Below, in pieces: positions 61,956-64,000 of a stretch of DNA of 64,000 nucleotides (positions are counted from its first letter, which is position 1; each line of letters opens with the position of its first letter). Where the stretch lies: contig NZ_JAGETZ010000002.1 in the NCBI RefSeq assembly GCF_017571495.1, positions 372,001-436,000 of the forward strand, written 5' to 3'. The position numbers and the translations under genes are program-made. Source of the DNA: Hymenobacter negativus (lineage in GTDB: Bacteria; Bacteroidota; Bacteroidia; Cytophagales; Hymenobacteraceae). The notes under the pieces were generated by a model that did not search any database, was not told where the DNA came from, and saw nothing but the letters and a program-made list of their open reading frames with translations.

Positions 61956-62771
61956 ATGCCCGCCGAATCCCCATCAGCCGCTCCCTTGGGCACCATTGCC
62001 GTGCTCGGCGGCGGCGACGACGACCGGTTTATCGCCTGCCTGGCCGGCCTCTTGGCCGACCGCAACGCCCCCATCGAAGTGCTAACCACGGCCACCCGCC
62101 GCCAGCCCGCCCGCACGGCCGCCGCCTACGCCCACTCGTGGCACCAGCTGGGCTGCCCGCACGTGCGCCACCTCCAGGTATGCGAAGACTATCCGGCCGA
62201 CGACCCCGAAACCCTCCAGCGCCTACGCCGGGCCACGCTTGTATTCATGAGTGGCGGCGACCAAGAGCGCATCATCGATTTTTTGCTCGGCACCGAATTT
62301 CTCTCCATCCTCAAGCACAAATACCAGACGGAAGCCGGCTTCATCCTGGCGGGCACCAGCGCCGGCGCCTCCGCCGTAGCCGAATTCATGCTCGTGAACG
62401 GCCACGGCTGGCGCAGCCTGCTCGCTGGCCATATTGAGGTAAAGCCCGGCCTGGGCCTGCTGCCTGGCGTGCTCCTCGACCAACACTTTGCCGAGCGGGG
62501 CCGCTACCCGCGCCTCATGCACGCCGTGCTGGCCCAGCCCACCCTGTTGGGCATTGGCCTGAGCGAAGAAACCGGCCTTATTATTCGCCACGGTCAGCCC
62601 GCCGAGGTGTTTGGCGAGGAAGCCGTAGTGGTAGTAGATGCCGCCAGCCTCACGCACAACAACCTGCCTAACCTGCCCGAAGACGAAGTAATCAGTGCCC
62701 ATAACCTGCGCGTGCATTTGCTGGTGAAGGGCCAGCAGCTGGACGTGGCCGCACGCACGGTTGGGGTGTGA
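61956..62771 (+). CDS. Cyanophycinase-like serine peptidase
   Basis: A 271-residue protein of the S51 / class I glutamine amidotransferase-like fold, resembling cyanophycinase. The nucleophile Ser135 lies in LAGTSAGASA; LGGGDDDRF near residues 17-25, FMSGGDQERI (98-107) and LDQHFAERGRYPRL are typical family motifs. The canonical enzyme cleaves cyanophycin into beta-Asp-Arg dipeptides. No cyanophycin synthetase is present in the window, so the substrate might be another isoaspartyl peptide. Confidence 0.88.
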   Translation: MPAESPSAAPLGTIAVLGGGDDDRFIACLAGLLADRNAPIEVLTTATRRQPARTAAAYAHSWHQLGCPHVRHLQVCEDYPADDPETLQRLRRATLVFMSGGDQERIIDFLLGTEFLSILKHKYQTEAGFILAGTSAGASAVAEFMLVNGHGWRSLLAGHIEVKPGLGLLPGVLLDQHFAERGRYPRLMHAVLAQPTLLGIGLSEETGLIIRHGQPAEVFGEEAVVVVDAASLTHNNLPNLPEDEVISAHNLRVHLLVKGQQLDVAARTVGV

Positions 62772-62780
62772 GGGTCGGAG

Positions 62781-62888
62781 TCGTCCGTTATCCTGAGCGG
62801 CACAAAGGGCCTTACCACTGCTGAGCGGTTTGCAGTAATTTTAAACGGCGTACCTATGAGGGGGCCTGCGCGCCACTCAGCATGACGA
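62781..62888. repeat. Palindromic intergenic repeat, copy g (degenerate)
   Basis: Contains TCCTGAGCGGC and the ACTCAGCATGACGAA end. The arms have lost much of their pairing. It lies between the cyanophycinase gene and the final lipoprotein gene. Confidence 0.5.
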
Positions 62889-62944
62889 ATGCCGCCATAT
62901 CCTTCCACCCCAACCGTCTCACCCCGCCGGGCACCAAAGTCCTA

Positions 62945-62952
62945 TACCTTTG
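62945..62952 (+). promoter_or_regulatory. Candidate -7 box (TACCTTTG) for final lipoprotein gene
   Basis: Exact TAnnTTTG match. Its expected start of transcription is near 62958, so the ATG at 62985 is a more likely translation start than the ATG at 62958. Confidence 0.45.
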
Positions 62953-62984
62953 CGTTGATGCCCCGAAAATATTCCGTGCGATTC

Positions 62985-64000
62985 ATGCGTATCTCTCGTT
63001 TGTGGCTGCGGCCGCTGCGTTTCCTGGGTTTGGCACTGGTGCTGTTCACGCTTTTGCCGTGGGCCTGCACCCGCAAAACCGTTTCCTTTAACAGCACCCC
63101 CGAGCAGCCCATTGCGGCCGTGCTGGTATCCGATACGCTCACACACACCAGCGACTCCCTCAATGGCAAGCCCTCACTGAGCACCGCGCGCAAGGTGGTG
63201 CTTACCAAAGAGCAGGAAAAAGCTGCTAAGGATTCGGAAAAGGCCGACCAGCGCAAGTCCAAGAAGAAGAAAAAGAACGTCTTCCTGGGCGAGAAGATGA
63301 AGAAGGCCTTTGCCAAGTCAGGCCCGAAAGGACGCAACCAGATTATCGAAATCTTCTACTACCTCAAGTACCCCCGGCCGCTTGCCGACTATGCCCCGGC
63401 GCATTACTATTACGACACCAAGAAGCATAAAGTCCTGAAGCTGGCGGCCATTGATGAGAACATGACCTCCCTTAAGGTGCTGCATGGCCCTTATAAGAAG
63501 ATGCAGAACAATAAGGTGCTCGAAACCGGCTATTACGCGCTGGGTACCCGCCACCTGCGCTGGGAGCGGTTCGATAAAAACGGCGTGCTCCTGGCCAAAA
63601 CCCACTACGAAATGGGCTTCCCACGCGACGCCAACGTGAGCTACTACGGCGAGGACCGTGCCAAAATCAATGAAGTGGTGCCTTACGTAAATGGCAAACT
63701 GGAAGGCGACTACGCCAAATTCCTCCTCAATGGCCAGCCCGACTGGCGCGGCCAGTTTGAAAATGGCAAGCGCGTGGGCACCTGGACCAAGTTCTGGGGC
63801 TTCCGGGGCCGTCGCCGCTACGAGTACCAATACGGCGAAACCGGTTACGACCCTGAAGTAGCCGAGCCGGAGCTCATTCGCGAATACAACCGCGATGCCA
63901 AGCTGATTTACGATAAAGAGAAGAATATTGACACCCGGGGCCAGGCTGATTCTCCCACTCGTCCTAATCAGAGCCGGCCGGGCTACACGCCCCGCACCGT
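62985..64000 (+). CDS. Unknown lipoprotein-like protein, 3' truncated by window end
   Basis: An open frame runs from an ATG at 62985 (or 62958) to the window edge, giving at least 338 residues. The N terminus has a hydrophobic stretch (LGLALVLFTLLPWAC) fitting a lipobox with a Cys after PWA. A charged KKKKKN linker (about residues 90-110) follows, then LNGQPDWRGQFENGKRVGTWTKFWGF (MORN-like/antitoxin-like 'YNGKPxGxW' repeats). The latter resembles toxin-antitoxin YwqK or MORN variants, but I do not assign a family. The final stop lies beyond the window. Confidence 0.7.
   Translation, partial: MRISRLWLRPLRFLGLALVLFTLLPWACTRKTVSFNSTPEQPIAAVLVSDTLTHTSDSLNGKPSLSTARKVVLTKEQEKAAKDSEKADQRKSKKKKKNVFLGEKMKKAFAKSGPKGRNQIIEIFYYLKYPRPLADYAPAHYYYDTKKHKVLKLAAIDENMTSLKVLHGPYKKMQNNKVLETGYYALGTRHLRWERFDKNGVLLAKTHYEMGFPRDANVSYYGEDRAKINEVVPYVNGKLEGDYAKFLLNGQPDWRGQFENGKRVGTWTKFWGFRGRRRYEYQYGETGYDPEVAEPELIREYNRDAKLIYDKEKNIDTRGQADSPTRPNQSRPGYTPRT

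Noticed and set aside
59481..62720. Long open frames antisense to mgtE and cyanophycinase genes
   Set aside because: High GC content gives long antisense frames; the sense proteins have full motifs.
57501..62888. CRISPR-like array from repeated intergenic motifs
   Set aside because: The repeats are widely dispersed palindromes, not direct repeats with unique spacers.

Overview
The window looks like chromosomal DNA of a GC-rich member of the Bacteroidota, most likely Hymenobacter or a close relative (Cytophagales). The evidence is a C-terminal type IX secretion sorting domain, a MurF-alanine racemase fusion, DUF4834, DUF5686, DUF4230 and head-GIN proteins, a bacterial GGGP synthase, carboxypeptidase-like regulatory domains, a TonB-dependent receptor, and several TAnnTTTG boxes (the -7 element of this phylum) a short way upstream of start codons. 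The genus is an inference. No rRNA, CRISPR array, prophage or transposase was seen. There is one tRNA.

Layout. 1-5.1 kb: end of a GGGP synthase, a GAF protein, an AraC regulator followed by a SnoaL-like and an NmrA-like gene, then tRNA-Thr(CGU) with its terminator. 5.2-12.6 kb: small membrane proteins, a large YfhO-type protein, a D-cysteine desulfhydrase/ACC deaminase-like enzyme, a glycosyltransferase-like membrane protein, DUF4230, a broken gene, and recX. 12.9-24.2 kb: two tandem ferritin-like proteins, a DUF5686 outer-membrane protein, an amidohydrolase, a TPR histidine kinase and murF-alr. 24.4-30.7 kb: a duplicated module of an alpha/beta-hydrolase-like gene facing a carboxypeptidase-regulatory-domain gene, the two copies separated by an OmpA-family lipoprotein gene. 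30.9-37.3 kb: a ferrous/ferric iron cluster (feoA, feoB, TonB-dependent siderophore receptor, PepSY protein). 37.4-47.6 kb: an export cluster (HlyD-type adaptor, TolC-type channel, MacB-like ATPase, two FtsX-type permeases, head-GIN protein, sigma-54 activator, histidine kinase) preceded by a near-consensus -24/-12 promoter. 47.7-64 kb: ammonium transporter, RsmI-like methyltransferase, secreted sugar dehydrogenase with ricin and T9SS domains, hydrolase, carbohydrate porin, Uma2 protein, second head-GIN protein, KAS III, ArfB, MgtE, cyanophycinase-like peptidase and a truncated lipoprotein gene.

How the genes work together. The clearest functional units are the iron-uptake cluster and the export cluster. 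The export cluster carries its own NtrC-type activator and sensor, and its first gene has a matching sigma-54-like promoter, so an autoregulated envelope-stress or efflux response is a reasonable inference.

Non-coding structure. At least eight copies of a roughly 95-110 bp palindromic element lie between genes, and their arms change in a compensatory way. Two arrays of three tandem repeats (42 and 43 bp) and several long convergent-gene hairpins are also present. The most unusual protein-level observation is that both duplicated alpha/beta-hydrolase-like proteins have Gly where the catalytic Ser of the nucleophile elbow is expected.
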